A stretch of 64,000 nucleotides of DNA from Siphonodentalium dalli (taxonomy: Eukaryota > Mollusca > Scaphopoda > Gadilida > Siphonodentaliidae), in assembly GCA_032622095.1 (NCBI GenBank), contig CP136064.1:264411863-264475862 (forward strand). Direction: 5' to 3'. A model generated the notes under the pieces. It was not told where the DNA came from and searched no databases. It saw only the letters and a list, made by a program, of their open reading frames with translations. A program made the translations under genes and the position numbers. Each line of letters begins with the position of its first letter. Position 1 is the stretch's first letter. Below are positions 11,400 through 24,113 of this stretch, in pieces.

Positions 11400-13250
11400 T
11401 AAATGGACATGGCTTGCTCGAACCCCACAATTATGTTTACATAATTTAGTAAGAGGTATCGCAAAACATAGCTATACGGAAGATTTCGAACAAGTTTGTT
11501 GATATAATGCTGAAAATACATGTTTTGTTTCTTATATTTCTCAATAAATTTGAGATCGTTTCGTTTGTGCCAGTTTTAGTGTTGAAACGATTAGTGAATT
11601 TCAGAGTCGATATCAAAACTTTCAAACATAACATGGTACGGAAAATTCATCATACATGGCGTACACTGATGACTGATGCAATGACGGTCTATTGCGTAGC
11701 GCATTTCCCTGCATAAACACCAATTTATTTGGGAAATAATACTGTAAACATCTTGATATTTATCCAACACACTGAATGTAATTATATAATTAGACATGTG
11801 GTGGATAATGATTAGAAACTCGTTCATTTATATAGGTTTTAAATTTAATATCTGCGTTCGAGATTTCGTTTAGTCACGTGATCACCAATAAACCGGTGCC
11901 GAGCGGTGTCACTATAAAATGTTAATGTTCCGACTAAATACGCCCTATAGAATAGGCTATGTTGTAGAATACGATAGCCAGTTCTTAATGTCAGTATCAT
12001 TTATACACGGTAGCAACAATGACATCACCTAAAGCGACCTTCAATTGATCAATTGAAATATACACAGTGTCTAGATCAAAGCGGTCTCCGACAAACGATA
12101 AAGCCGCGTCAATCATTGCCATCATGTCGCAGTGATGTCTTTGACCTCAAACGACGAGTGAGACATTGTGTTGTCAATTTCATTCTTTCAAGTAATAGTC
12201 GGGTCACCGTGTGTGTCCATACTAGTAACACTGTCAATTCCGGGGGCCACCAAACGTTATACTTACCGTGACTTACGCGCAGTTAACACCGTTTATGTCG
12301 GAATCGATCTTGAAAACGTTATACATGGAACTAATACACTATGTTCCGACTAGTCAACAGCAAAATTCAGAGTCGACGTTCTGACATTTCAGCGTCGTCT
12401 ACGACTAGTCGATTAATCGTTTCAACCCTAGCCAATTTTATTTTTATTACTCAGCGGTCGCATAAATATTGCACCTGCAGACAATAGAGAACAAATTTAG
12501 AGCTGTCGTTGCTATGAAACGTTTATGGTACTAAATAATTTTGATGGTTAAAAGCGAGAGAAAGCAGTGTTTCAAGTTTTAAAAATAATTTCAAGTTAAC
12601 CTCTTCACTGTTAATATGACATTGCCATTTCCCAGTGTAAAAATATAACGGGAATATCACAAGAACCATAAAACTGACTCAGTTGAAAGGCTATTATTTG
12701 TTCACAATCGTGGAACATCATACACTGTTTGAAACTTCGAGATACAGTTGTTCTGATGCACCAATATCTGAATTCCAGCTAAGAATAATGGCCTACTGCT
12801 AGTGTGCTGAAGTACACAACATGCACTTTTATGTCCCTAATAGTTATGGACATCATAGCAGCGAAGAGGCTAAAATACCACAATATACCTTTTCCAGGCA
12901 TTCCATTGCGATGAATACACATGACACCGTTTTTGGTCGGAAGTTGTATTTTTAATGACTTCAATGCATCTTTCTGGTACATATAATGCTCATAGAAAAG
13001 TAGCTCAGATATTTATCTACCTATTTCGATACCGGGAAAAGTTAAAAAGCGAATATTATTAGGTGTATTTTGGAGCGCAGACTGACATGTGGCTTTAAAT
13101 AAGTTATTAATGATATGAGAATAAGGAACAGGGTTGTGGAATTGAAATATTGCACATAAATCAGTGAGGTGTCTGAAACGGGATTTAGGTAAGGGCTGTA
13201 ATAAAATTTGAAGCATGCAAGGTAAGCTTTTATCTTCTATTATTGTAAGC
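11400..13250. repeat. Degenerate dispersed repeat region (family V, copy 1)
   Basis: Shares extended similarity with 32390-33312 in the same orientation (for example AGAAAGCAGTG, TGCATCTTTCTGG, CATGTGGCTTTAAAT) and with 45150-45610 inverted. An end-like sequence TCGATTAATCGTTTCAACCC occurs near 12409 and resembles a hAT terminus, but its partner is not clear. No gene recognised. Confidence 0.5.
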
Positions 13251-13632
13251 AGGTTCAGCCATAAGTATGTGTAACTTGAAACGTGTGTTACTATGGTATT
13301 GTGTGTTACTATGGTATTGCTATGAGATTCACTTGGCGGAAAGAGTCACATGATTTTACGGAGTCAAAAACCACAAGTTTTTTGACACCAGCAAAACAGA
13401 ATAGCTGATGGCGAAGACGAGCTCGCCATAATGCGACCACTGATACGCTTAATTGGCTTCAATAAAAATAAGATCCTGCCACGCAGGCGAATCCCACACT
13501 CCCTCTGCCTGCATAGCATTGATCGAACATATTTTTAGTAGATGATTGGATTATTCCTATTTCTAAGAGTTCCGTAGGCTGCATGACGGTGCACGTTGTA
13601 CACAACACTTCCAAATGGAATGACAGTGTAAG

Positions 13633-13884
13633 CAAGCCTTGAAATAGTGTGTCTGTCATTTGCAGAATGAGGTCCCCCAGAGGGTGAATTTAGTGATGCT
13701 ACCCCGCATAGCGGGTTAGCATCACCAAATTCACCCTCTGGGGATCTCATTCTGCTTACACATCAGAATGAGGTTCCCAGAGGGTGAATTTGGTGATGCT
13801 AGCCCGCTATGCGGGGTAGCATCACTAAATTCACCCTCTGGGGACCTCATTCTGCAAATGACAGACACCCTATTTCAAGGCTTG
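13633..13884. mobile_element. hAT-like double-hairpin MITE, 252 bp
   Basis: Termini CAAGCCTTGAAATAG and inverse. Flanking 8-bp sites AGTGTAAG and AGCGTAAG differ at one base. The interior consists of two successive hairpins, each starting GCAGAATGAGGT. Nearly identical in layout to 56670-56922. Confidence 0.85.
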
Positions 13885-14007
13885 AGCGTAAGTGACTTTG
13901 GTTGGCAATGACAACACGTTACAAGTTACACATACTTGTGGCTGAACTTTGCTAATATCTACGGATGGATGGCTTTCTGAGAAGCTTCTTGTTAGTGCTG
14001 TTACCTA

Positions 14008-14219
14008 AAGTAATGCCCTAATAATGGACTCCTTAACCACAGCAGAATTATGGGTAACTTTTCATGATTTAGTCGAAAATATGGCTTGTTGTCATTCATC
14101 GGAAAGCTCTCGGTGAGAGCATTCCGATGAATGGCAACAAGCCATATTTCCGACTAAATCCTGAAAAGTTACCCATAATTCTGCTGTGGTTAAGGTGTCG
14201 ATTATTTAGGGCATTACTG
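14008..14219. mobile_element. TA-flanked palindromic MITE, copy 3
   Basis: Palindrome of the CAGTAATGCCC family; the left end is slightly damaged and TA follows the right end. Confidence 0.83.
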
Positions 14220-14229
14220 TACCTAATAT

Positions 14230-14960
14230 TTTTGTCTGCTGATCATGTAAGCTCAATATTTGTATAAGCAGGTAATCAGCATTGCTTCTGTTTTAAAAAG
14301 CATGGATGTCTTAGAAATATACTATTTTTCTCAGCTGGGATAAATGAGGTATAGAAAAGATTAAAAAAATTAATGATAGATGTGGAAAACTGGTAATGAA
14401 AAATATGACATTAAGCTGATCATATAAACTCACTAAGCAGGCTTTCAGAATTATTTTTTGTATCCATATACCCTGTGCCAATGCATTCTCTTATATATGC
14501 GAGTCGACCATAGGTCGCCTCGCATATATTGGTCTAACAATTTTTTTTTTTTTACAATTTTAATAATTTATTCTTATATTCTTAACAGACTTATTTTGTA
14601 GTCTCATCGGCCCTAAACCTACAAAATAAGTCTGTTAAAGAATATAAAAATAAATTATTAAAATTGTAAAAAAAAAAAAATTGTTAGGCCAATGCATTCT
14701 CTTATATATGCGAGGCGACCTATGGTCGACTCGCATATATAAGAGAATGCATTGGCACAGGGTATATGTATATATATATAATATGACATTAAGCTGATCA
14801 TATAAACTCACTAAGCAGGCTTTCAGAATTATTTCTGTTTTTAAAAAGCATGAATGTTCTTGGGTTATAATTCTTTACTCTGCTCGGGCAAATGAAAGAT
14901 AGAGATGATTTAATTTGAATGTATAGATGGGTGGGGAACTAATAATGAAATTTATGCTAT
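14230..14960. repeat. Local tandem duplication interrupted by a hairpin element
   Basis: A stretch with TATGACATTAAGCTGATCAT at about 14404-14457 recurs at about 14783-14835, with further matches outside. Between the copies lies a hairpin element (14471-14763) bounded by CCCTGTGCC and GGCACAGGG. It carries the ATGCATTCTCTTATATATGC module and a second palindrome containing ACAAAATAAGTCTGTTAA. Confidence 0.7.
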
Positions 14961-15600
14961 AATTAACAACTTTATGATGTCATAATATGAACAGTGGATG
15001 TTCTTTGAATGATACTTAAAGCATATTAAGGCATTTGTGAGGAGTCTGAATTTAATAATATTGGAATTATTATTATAATTCTTGAATAAAATAAAAACGA
15101 ATAAATGATTATTTAGTGAAACACACTTTGTGTAAAGTAACACAATGATTTTTGTTGTATTTAGATGAAAAGAACACGGATTAGTTGTTACCAGATAAGA
15201 GCCGTAGAGTTCGCTGTAAACTTCCGGTGATCTTTGGCAAACTATGATCTTATGACTATAGTTTTTCTAAACACTTTCCGATAGGGAAGTAAAGTAAGAT
15301 TTATATAATGATGTAAAGATTTTAAACCCGAGATCCATCGCAAACATCTTAATAGTCTTTAGGTAAATCTGAGTATTTAACTTTAATGAGCTGAATTAAC
15401 AATGATTAGCACATGTTTGCTCAGTTTGTATTCTCATATTCTTAACCCCTTCTATACTAAATACTCACTGACGAGTAGTTATTCCTTAGGGGTGGACGGA
15501 CACTGCTGATTTCTATAGTCCTCCAAATTTTTTTTGGCATGATGGCCAAATGGGGTAAGGATACTGCCGACTTGGGCTACATGTTTAGTAGCTATATTAA

Positions 15601-15853
15601 CCCTTACTATACTAAATACTCAGTGACGAGTAGTTATCCCTTAGGAAATGTTCATATAATAAGTTCAACAAATGACCAGATTGTTCGTTGAACTTATTAT
15701 CTGAATATTTCCCTCAAATAAATAGAACTCCTTCTGTACTTGTATGATCTGTCGTCTGATTATTTTGCCTGAAAATCCCTCCATGTGAATAACAGATCAT
15801 TCCAATGTATGATTTGATAAATGAGTGGGAAAATACAGTTAGTATAGAAAGGG
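15601..15853. mobile_element. TTAA-flanked MITE family 3, copy a
   Basis: 253 bp, TTAA on both sides, termini CCCTTACTATACTAAAT and TAGTATAGAAAGGG. A partial copy of the same end lies just left at about 15444-15515. The left-end sequence of this family is what has been amplified into the 68-bp array at 28046-29580. Confidence 0.83.
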
Positions 15854-16282
15854 TTAACAAAATATATAACATGGATGCTCATCATGGGACATCAGATTTA
15901 ATTATCAATGTGATATTATTATCACTTCCCAGCAATGCTATCTGCCATTCTATTGTTTCAACATTTCAAAATACCTCAACGGATAACTAAATGTTCGTTG
16001 CTCAAAATAATTGGTTTTGAGTTTGATTACATCAAATTTTTCTATTTTTAATTAAGCAATTTTTCCAGAGAAAATTAGCATGTCAATGGTAAAGCAGTTC
16101 AATTCAAATGTAGAGAAGTGAAGCCTTGGAGGTGAAGAAACATAACAAATGATATCAGGAGGAATTACGTATTGTAGACTCGAGGAAAGGTGAGCTTTAA
16201 GAAGTGAAAAGTTTCTCTATTTACAGCTATAAATAGCCTTCAGTCTTGTATTTACACTATGATGCCATCACACACACAAATA

Positions 16283-16495
16283 CAGTAATGCCCTAAATAA
16301 TCAACACATTAACCACAGCAGAATTATGGGTAATTTTTCAGGATTTAGTCGGAAATATGGGTTGTTGCCATTCATCGGAAAGCTCTCGGTGAGAGCTATC
16401 CGATGAATGGCAACAAGCCATATTTCCGACTAAATCCTGAAAAATTACCCATAATTCTGCTGTGGTTAAGGAGTTGATTATTTAGGGCATTACTG
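16283..16495. mobile_element. TA-flanked palindromic MITE, copy 4
   Basis: 213-bp palindrome; TA on the left, TC on the right (mutated). Confidence 0.85.
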
Positions 16496-16616
16496 TCGCT
16501 ATGACGTCATTATTTTTGGAACTTCCTTTTTGTTCACAGTGGTTAAATCAGGGGATGTGGATTTAAGAAAAAACGTTCATGGGGTATGAACCCTTTCATG
16601 AGGGGCATTGCGCAGG

Positions 16617-17172
16617 TGCAGCATTAAAGATCCTGTGCAAGTGCATTCTCTTATATATTATAAACTTGCATAAATAAGAGAATACTTGGCACAGGGTTTT
16701 AACCCTTTACCCAACAAACCGGCCAAAACCGGCCAAATAAAGCTTCAACAGCCTAAAATATCTTCGGTCTGTCTCAATAGAACCATACAAATATGGATAT
16801 CATTGGAACCGGCTCCTTGACCACATTGTGATAGTTACAGTTATGCCCTGTGCCAATGCATTCTCTTATATATGCGAGTCGACCATAGGTCGCCTCGCAT
16901 ATATAAGAGAATGCATTGGCCTAAAAAAAATCTTTTTTTAACACTTTTTACCATTTTTTCTTACATTCTTTAACAATTTTATGATTTTTAATGTGTTAAG
17001 CCAATGCATTCTCTTATATATGCGAGGCGACCTATGGTCGACTCGCATATATAAGAGAATGCATTGGCACAGGGCCCTTCTGTTGGGTAAAGGGTTAAAG
17101 ATCCTGTGCAAGTGCATTCTCTTATATATTATAAACTTGCATAAATAAGAGAATACTTGGCACAGGGTTTTA
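16617..17172. repeat. 77-bp direct repeats flanking a TTAA element
   Basis: A segment starting TAAAGATCCTGTGCAAGTGC and ending GGCACAGGGTTTTAA occurs immediately before (from about 16617) and after (from about 17096) the TTAA element at 16703-17094. The repeats are nearly identical and far longer than the 4-bp target site. Both derive from a family 2 fragment that begins at about 16590. Confidence 0.8.
16703..17094 (+). mobile_element. TTAA-flanked hairpin MITE family 1, copy b
   Basis: 392 bp, perfect TTAA flanks, termini CCCTTTACCCAACA and inverse. Two opposed GCCAATGCATTCTCTTATAT hairpins. Same length as copies a and g. Confidence 0.9.
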
Positions 17173-17226
17173 AAGACTCTAGGAGGCCATTCCAGAGATC
17201 GGGACAGGCAACATGAAAAGCTCTAT

Positions 17227-17332
17227 CACCAACCGTAACAAGGATCGCGCCCTGTAGTGTGAGCAACCGTAACAAGGATCGCGCCCTGTAGTGTGAGCAA
17301 CCGTAACAAGGATCGCGCCCTGTAGTGTGAGT
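17227..17332. repeat. Tandem repeat, 34 bp x 3
   Basis: Three near-identical copies of a unit containing AACCGTAACAAGGATCGCGC and CCTGTAGTGTGAG. Confidence 0.9.
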
Positions 17333-20227
17333 AAATCTGCATCTGAAGAACGAAGGTTACGACCTCGATTTTAAGGATAGATAAGTTCTGTGAAATATTG
17401 TGGAAGTGAGTTTGGATCCTTTATACGGCGAAAAGCAAATGTAACAATTTTTTTTCTCCACGATCGGCAACTAATGTAGTTGGGAGCGCATAGTCACAGC
17501 GGAACCTTACTGACGAGCCATCAGGGGAACCCAGCATTTGTGTGTGTAATGTCATCTAGTCATTCTATGATGTCAATCATGTCATGGTGCATATAATAAG
17601 ACTATAACAAGGCTATATTTACAGCACAGTAAATAGAGTCTTGACCTTCAAGTATAGAGAAGACTGAGATCATTAAGTGTTCAGTATCGGAGTGCAGAAG
17701 AGGATAGGTCACGTCACTGAGAACACACACGAACAAATGAGTTTCATACAAACATCATGTTTCAGGTTCACACTTGACATAAAGATGAATCAGATGATAA
17801 GTTTAGCTAATGTTAAAGACGAGAGTCTATTATTAGTATGCTAATACGTGGTTTGCTTTACATATTTATGTAAATCTACACAATGGTGGCTATGAACTAG
17901 ATCGCTCAAACGGTGTTTTTCTCCGAAATATGACACAAATGCATTTACAAACATGCCTGATTTTGGGTTATAGCCCAGTGCATTTACAAACAGGCCTGAT
18001 TTTGGGTTATAGCCCAGTGCATTTATGGTTTTACCTGGAACTATTTGCAACAGATTTTTGTTTGGGGGAATAAGTACATAAACAACATACTAAAAAGGAA
18101 CACAAATCGGAAAATGGGAAATTTTGTCAAATCAATTTATGGATTTTCAGGGATGAATATAAAAAATTCAAATTCACAATCCTTCCAATATCATGTGTAT
18201 TTATCCTTTCTAAGATTTGTTAAGTATTTTTCGAGTTTTCACTAAATTTCCCTTTTTCAGATTTTTAGTATGTTGTTTATCAGGGTTTATGTACTTATAC
18301 CTGCAAAAATAATTCTATAGATAATAGATGCGGGTTTGGAATTATTTCTCATAAATGCACTGGACTATTAGAGGTCTGTTGTGTAATCTATGGAGAAAGC
18401 AAACCAAGTATCAGACATATGGAACATTTTTGTTTTTTTTTGTTATTAACATGAGAACAGTGTCTCCATGGCAATGGAGGGCTGCAGGACGGCACGCTTC
18501 TAAATAAATACCTTGGGTTCCTCTACATTTGTCTAGAAAGGTAAATCAAGAAAATATTCTATTTGGGTTCTAATCTACATCAATGGTGCGGCAAAACAAA
18601 ACTTATTTGAACATGACCAACTCACATTTATTTTCGATATTACAATGGTTATATTGTATTTCATAGAACAAAATTCTGCATCAAACTTCAGAAAGCTAAA
18701 CTTGCAGACAAGAAAGCATCAAATGAATCAGACATTATTCAAATTAGAGGATCTGCCAAACAAATTTTCTAAGAAAACTGAAGAAGTTTAGTTATAAATC
18801 GCAGGAATGAAACTTTCACGGCAGAAAACAGCTTGGTGATTGACAGGCTGAAACTTACTTCGAATCTCATAAGATTGACTTTTTTCTGTATTTTTTATTT
18901 TGAGCAAACTTTATTTAATCAGTGATCAAAATGGTCATGAGTATTTAAAATAGACATTTTTTTATTTGTTTTATGTCTATGGAAATTTTGTTGTTGGTCT
19001 AACAAATGTTAACAGGCAAGAATGGAGAAAATTTGAGTTTTCACTGGTTATATAAGGCACACACTTTTTTGGTCAAGACTACCAAAATTAACTGATAGGC
19101 CTGAAATTATTTGAAGAAAGTTCAATTGTTCACTTCAGGGAGAGAATATCACTTTCTAATATAAATTGATTTATTTTATCTCATTGTTAACTCATTGTAA
19201 ACGTGAGTTGGTCATACAAAATAAACTAAGATTAAACATTGGAAAATTGGAATTTCTGGAGTATTTAAGGTGCTGGAAAAAGAAACTAAGGCCACACAAA
19301 GTCAATTTTTCATTTCTACGGCCCGCACACATGGTCCTAAAACCCTGCACATGCAACCTTTTTATTCGCGTTTATAAGGCGGAAACAAAATACAAATCGG
19401 GACAAAATAATTGCGGTATGTTTATACAAATTTCTCCGAACTGACATGTTCATTTCAGATTAAAATTTTTGATTAATTCACGATTTGCGCCAGCAAACTA
19501 ATTTAAAAATGTGCCAATGATACTTTATTGGGTGAAATAACTGATATGGAGTCGGTCATCTAACTTTTGTGGACATTTGTTTGGGTAATAATGGTCACGT
19601 GCAATTGTTATTAAACCAAAAGCTAACCAATCCTGGTGTGAAATTCTTCATTGGCGTGTGCCCCAGAAATAAAAAATTAAATAAAAAACTGTGAGCGCAT
19701 GATTTCAAATTTTTTTGCCTGAGAAACGGGAAATAGACTTGGCGTGACCTAACCCAACTAAACAAAAAACTGGACATAGTACATAAAATGGAAAACTTGA
19801 TGTATAAAAGGATAAATGGGGAGATAATAACGTGTACCATAATAAGGAAATAAAGTAAAATAAAATTAAAAGGAAACAGAATACTAACTACCTACGTATC
19901 AACGGAAATAAAACTTGATATGAAATTTGGAAATAATGAAAATGGAGAATATATGCTTCTAACAGTGATAATGAATTGTATTTGAATGATACGAGATGTG
20001 ACTTTTGATGTCTCATGTATCAATAAAGATCTGTGTTGGTAATAATTAAACCAAACAAGATAAATACACCGTCACCAAATAAGTGAACTGAAATACAAAT
20101 TAACCCTAAAATTGTTCTAAAAATAAATCAACAAATAATTAATGAAGAAATTATTTATTTTGTGGAAACTCACCAAATTACTGTAAACAAGTAGGCATTA
20201 AATATAATAAAAAATTAGTTGCTAATA
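17333..20227. other. Long intron stretch, mostly unrecognised
   Basis: A 39-bp direct duplication (GCATTTACAAACATGCCTGA-like) at 17939-18017 leads into a fold-back element at about 18013-18363, with CCAGTGCATTTAT ends and inverted CATAAACAACATACTAAAAA arms. A dispersed repeat at about 19505-19760 (ATACTTTATTG, GGACATTTGTTTGGGTAA) is shared with 24425-24600. The remainder is AT-rich with no coding or structural signal that I can support. Confidence 0.5.
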
Positions 20228-20439
20228 CAGTAATTCCCTAAGTAATCAACTCCTAAACCACAGCAGATTTATGGGTAACTTTTCAGGATTTAGTCGGAAA
20301 TATGGCTTGTTGCCATTCATCGGAAAGCTCCCCCGAGAGCTTTCCAATGAATGGCAACAAGCCATATTTCCGACTAAATCCTGAAAAGTTAGCCATAATT
20401 CTGCTGTGGTTAAGGAGTCGATTACTTAGAGCATTACTG
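20228..20439. mobile_element. TA-flanked palindromic MITE, copy 5
   Basis: 212-bp palindrome with TA flanks on both sides. Confidence 0.86.
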
Positions 20440-20576
20440 TACAAAGAGAGAGAGAGAAAGATACTAGTTTCTTATAATAGGCTATATATTTTTTTAAATC
20501 TTGATATGTTAACCCTTTGGCGGCGTCAGTATCCCATATACAGCCCAGTGGGTGAATATATTTGTATGTTGTAGTA

Positions 20577-20750
20577 ATAATTAAATTATTCTTAATATCT
20601 GATCATCTAGTAGTACTAAAAATATTAAATTATTCATATTATCTGATCATCTAGTAGTACTAAAAATATTAAATTATTCATATTATCTGATCATCTAGTA
20701 GTACTAAAAATATTAAATTATTCATATTATCTGATCATCTAGTATTACCA
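20577..20750. repeat. Tandem repeat, 44 bp x 4
   Basis: Units of exactly 44 bp (GATCATCTAG recurs at 20601, 20645, 20689 and 20733). First and last units are slightly diverged. Confidence 0.9.
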
Positions 20751-20910
20751 TATATGTTTCTTAGTACTGATAAATCCTCTACCAGTGTGTTGATTAGAAC
20801 AAGTATTTATTTAAAAAGATAAATAGTTACAAACAGATACTTAATTAAAATAGAAATTCTTAGAAAATACTTGTGAAGTTTCAAATAGATACTGAGATAT
20901 TTAATAAATA

Positions 20911-21040
20911 GAGCATGGCTTGGAGTGAAATACGCCGATATAGTGCATAGTGAGGTTGTGTAGTTCACGACGCGAAGCGGAGTGAACTACACAACCGCAC
21001 TATGCACTATATCGGCGTATTTCACGACAAGTCATGCTCT
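20911..21040. repeat. Fold-back palindrome, 130 bp
   Basis: Left arm GAGCATGGCTTGGAGTGAAA continues to ATAGTGCATAGTG and GTAGTTCAC; the whole is mirrored to CATGCTC with small mismatches. Likely MITE. TSD not clear. Confidence 0.75.
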
Positions 21041-22153
21041 AATTATTATATTGTATCGAACAAATGCAGAAATTAAAGGCAAACCAGTGGGCAAACACCA
21101 TTTTTTTTTAAAGAAAAAATAATAATATGTAAAAAAAAACAAACAATTTTTAAATTCCTCTTTGTTCAGGTTTGTTTGTTTGTTTTTTTTTAATTAATTC
21201 TTTGTAATTTTGATTTAGCAGTAGGAAACTAGTATTTTCAACTTTTACTAAGTTCAGACAATTGATGTTCGCCTTACTGAAGCTTTAATTTGGATCAGCG
21301 GCGAAATAACAAGTAGTTTCAGAACAAAGTTTGATGTAGTGTTCGTTACTATTTTTAGTAGTCAAAACTACATATGCATAGTGCACGATGGGAGAGACTT
21401 GAAGGCGTAGTATACAACTACGACTAATAGAGTCGAGTAGCCAACCAATCGGAACGCTTGATTTCAATAACAAAGTCACGTGAGATACAATATGTATATA
21501 TAGTATATGGATCGCCAAAAATACAAGACAAAATAAACACCTGAGAAGGGATGGGTTCATTACTTCGCAAAGTAATGCATTACCATTTACCATAACTTGT
21601 AATTCTATGCATCATTACCTTCAGTGTGGTAGGTTTAAAAAAAAAAAAAATAAAGACTGTGTTTGTGGTCTCCCAGAGTACAAAAAATCACGCCAACCTT
21701 AATTTTTTTAAATCCCTCTTCATGTTCTATCATATATGAATTTTTTATCTCAGTTAAATTGGAATCCTTGTGGTGCTAAAATACTCCAAACTGGGCAATT
21801 ATATTTTCTTGGACAAAGATAAGAGAAATATAGTAATGGATTCAAAAAAATCCTGTTGTTAATGCATTACATTGAATTATAATGTAATGGGAAAAAAGGA
21901 CCCATTACAAATTAATTTTCATTACTAGAGAAAATGTAATGCCTTGTAATGCACTACCATTACACATTACTATTATTACCCCATCCCTGTACCCGATATC
22001 AGACTCTTAGATAAATCTATATCATGCGCTGGTATACTGTATAAATACTGTATAATAATGATTCTGTTGACTAATATTGATATATAATAAACATAAAGGA
22101 GTCTGTGGATGCATTTATATTGATAGTAGAAGTGATGTAGAAAAGTTAGTTAC
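21041..22153. other. Intron, AT-rich, possible degenerate element
   Basis: About 21549-21989 is bounded by AGGGATGGG and CCCATCCCT, with ATTAC-rich subterminal sequence in both orientations, suggesting an inverted-repeat element without a recognisable TSD. The rest holds T/A runs. Confidence 0.45.
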
Positions 22154-22260
22154 CGCTGATCTTGGTGCGTTGAGAACGATGCAAACGAATCGAACGGTCT
22201 GGCCGGCATTTACTTCAAGTTGATCTGCACCCTCAATGTCAATCTGAATGGCCGGAGCAG
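22154..22260 (-). CDS. HSPG2: Perlecan exon 25: Ig domain, first half
   Basis: 107 nt, phase 1 to 0. It reads APAIQIDIEGADQLEVNAG, then VRFVCIVLNAPRSA, giving the first Ig cysteine. The fold is completed by exon 26, 13.3 kb away. Donor is GTAACT. Confidence 0.9.
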
Positions 22261-22550
22261 CTAAAAGAACACAATTTAGTTTTAAAATATTTGCTCAAGT
22301 TCATTGTTTTGGTGGGTAACTGCAGACTATAAAGCAGTCAAGGGCAAATCACATATTTTGTAAAAAAGAAATGTCATAACATTAATTGAAACCAATTAAT
22401 TTGATTGACAGGGGAAAATTAAGATATAAATCAGAAAAACAACCACTGGTCGTTTTTGATGTGGCAAACTTTTACCTTTATTTTATTGAAATACTACAAT
22501 TCCCTACATAATTTGGTTAACCTTTTCAATGAAATTTGGGACACCTTTAA

Positions 22551-22754
22551 CCCTTCCATGACTAGAGCTTCCGGAAATTTTGCGAAAACTCTGTGCCAAT
22601 GCATTCTCTTATATATGCGAGTCTCCCATAGGGAGTCTCGCATATATAAGAGAATACATTGGCTTAACAATATTTACATGACCTTGTAAGCCAGTGCATT
22701 GCACTGGCATAGGGTCTTTAATGCTGCACCAGCACAGCTCACGTCATGAAAGGG
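22551..22754. mobile_element. TTAA-flanked MITE family 2, copy b
   Basis: 204 bp, TTAA on both sides, ends CCCTTCCATGAC and GTCATGAAAGGG. It carries one full ATGCATTCTCTTATATATGC hairpin with a CTCCCATAGGGAG centre. Confidence 0.83.
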
Positions 22755-22815
22755 TTAAAGAGTTGCAGATATTGGTGAAAATCAAGCTACATATATTTGC
22801 TTTTGTACTACTAAC

Positions 22816-23088
22816 CAACAACATTGAGTCGAGCATACTCCCGAGCGCTTCCGAACTGGTTTGTCACTGTGCACACGTAGCTACCAGAATCTCTCGTTAC
22901 AATGTTAGAAACAATCAGCTCATATCGAGCCCCGGTTCTGGCATTATTAGGTAACTGTCTCCCATCAGCTCGGCTCCACACCACATTGTATCGATGTCTG
23001 CTCTGTATGTTACATTGGAATGTGGCTGTATCTCCAAGAACCATTCTGAGGCTGGCAGGGCTAACAGTGACTTGTGGTCTCTCACCCT
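22816..23088 (-). CDS. HSPG2: Perlecan exon 24: complete I-set Ig domain
   Basis: 273 nt, phase 1 to 1, a whole Ig domain in one exon. It reads ERPQVTVSPASLRMVLG, F-Q-C with the first cysteine, VVWSRADGR with the core tryptophan, then DSGSYVCTVTNQFGSARE with the second cysteine and the D-x-G-x-Y-x-C motif. It is the first Ig domain after the LE block. Donor is GTTAGT. Confidence 0.95.
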
Positions 23089-23525
23089 CTGTAACAACAC
23101 ATGAATAGCATTTAATTCGACTCGATGATTACGTTTGTGTCCTTGCAATAATTATATGAAAGTACGATATTTACAAACACAAAACGTTGCATTAAGTCTA
23201 ATTAATGAAACTTATTTATAAGATCTATGTAGAGTGAGGCATGGTGTTCAAATTTTACTCAAAGTCACTTTTAATCGCACAATTTAAAAGATGTATATCA
23301 TTTTATTTAATGAAAATAATTTGATATTTGTTTTACTATGTTAGATAAATATTTAAAATAAGACACAAAGATCATCTTATATATAATAATACAGCATTTT
23401 GTGAAACACAATGGGACAGGTGGTATTAATGAGTTTTCAATGGAATTAGTTGGAGTAATGCAATTTTTGTGCATGAATTTTAGTCATCTTGATTCAGAGT
23501 TAACCTGACATCAATGTATACTCAC
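23089..23525. other. Intron, nothing recognised
   Basis: AT-rich sequence without repeats or coding signal that I can identify. Confidence 0.5.
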
Positions 23526-24091
23526 CAGAGCTGTTAAGTTCCACGGATTCTCCGTGAGACTCACGGATTTCCACGGCAATTCCGCAAACACGGATAACCC
23601 CCAATTTCTCACGGATTCGTCAAAACACATCATTGAAAATCCCAAAACGAAGTTTTTTTATTTTTTAAATTCGTGCATTTGCGGGAATTCCCCAAATGAC
23701 AGTGACTTCCTTTTTTCCGGTACCGTAAATACCCACATTAACATTCACAGAATGTACCGTCGGTCACTTTTGATTGAAGACTCAAGTTGTGGTGAACTGT
23801 GACTGATATTAATTGATTTTCACACTCTGGTGAAGCCACACGTATAAAGGATGTTGTTTTAGTATCACAAGTGTGCAAAGTTCTGTATTGTTAGGCCTCA
23901 TTGATGAACATTTCTTAGTAAGTCGGATTAGTGGCATGAATTGCAGACGAAATAAAACAATACGTTTAATCACAATCTCATAAAAACTATGCAATCTTCA
24001 TCATAAAAATTATTTTTGGAACATGAACATTTGTGGGCATACCTCCCGCAAAAATCTCACGGATTGACATTTTCAAAACTTAACAGGTCTG
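23526..24091. mobile_element. hAT-like element, 566 bp
   Basis: Termini CAGAGCTGTTAAGTT and, inverted, CAGACCTGTTAAGTT. Exact 8-bp duplication ATACTCAC at 23518-23525 and 24092-24099. Subterminal regions repeat CACGGATT motifs, as transposase-binding repeats often do. Non-coding. Confidence 0.9.
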
Positions 24092-24113
24092 ATACTCACC
24101 TTCTGACTTCTAA

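Noticed and set aside
11579-12430. A complete hAT element suggested by TTGAAACGATTAGTG and TCGATTAATCGTTTCAACCC
   Set aside because: The two ends do not match well and no 8-bp duplication is present; only the right end is convincing.
21549-21989. Element bounded by AGGGATGGG and CCCATCCCT
   Set aside because: Inverted ends are short and no target-site duplication was found; noted only in the intron description.
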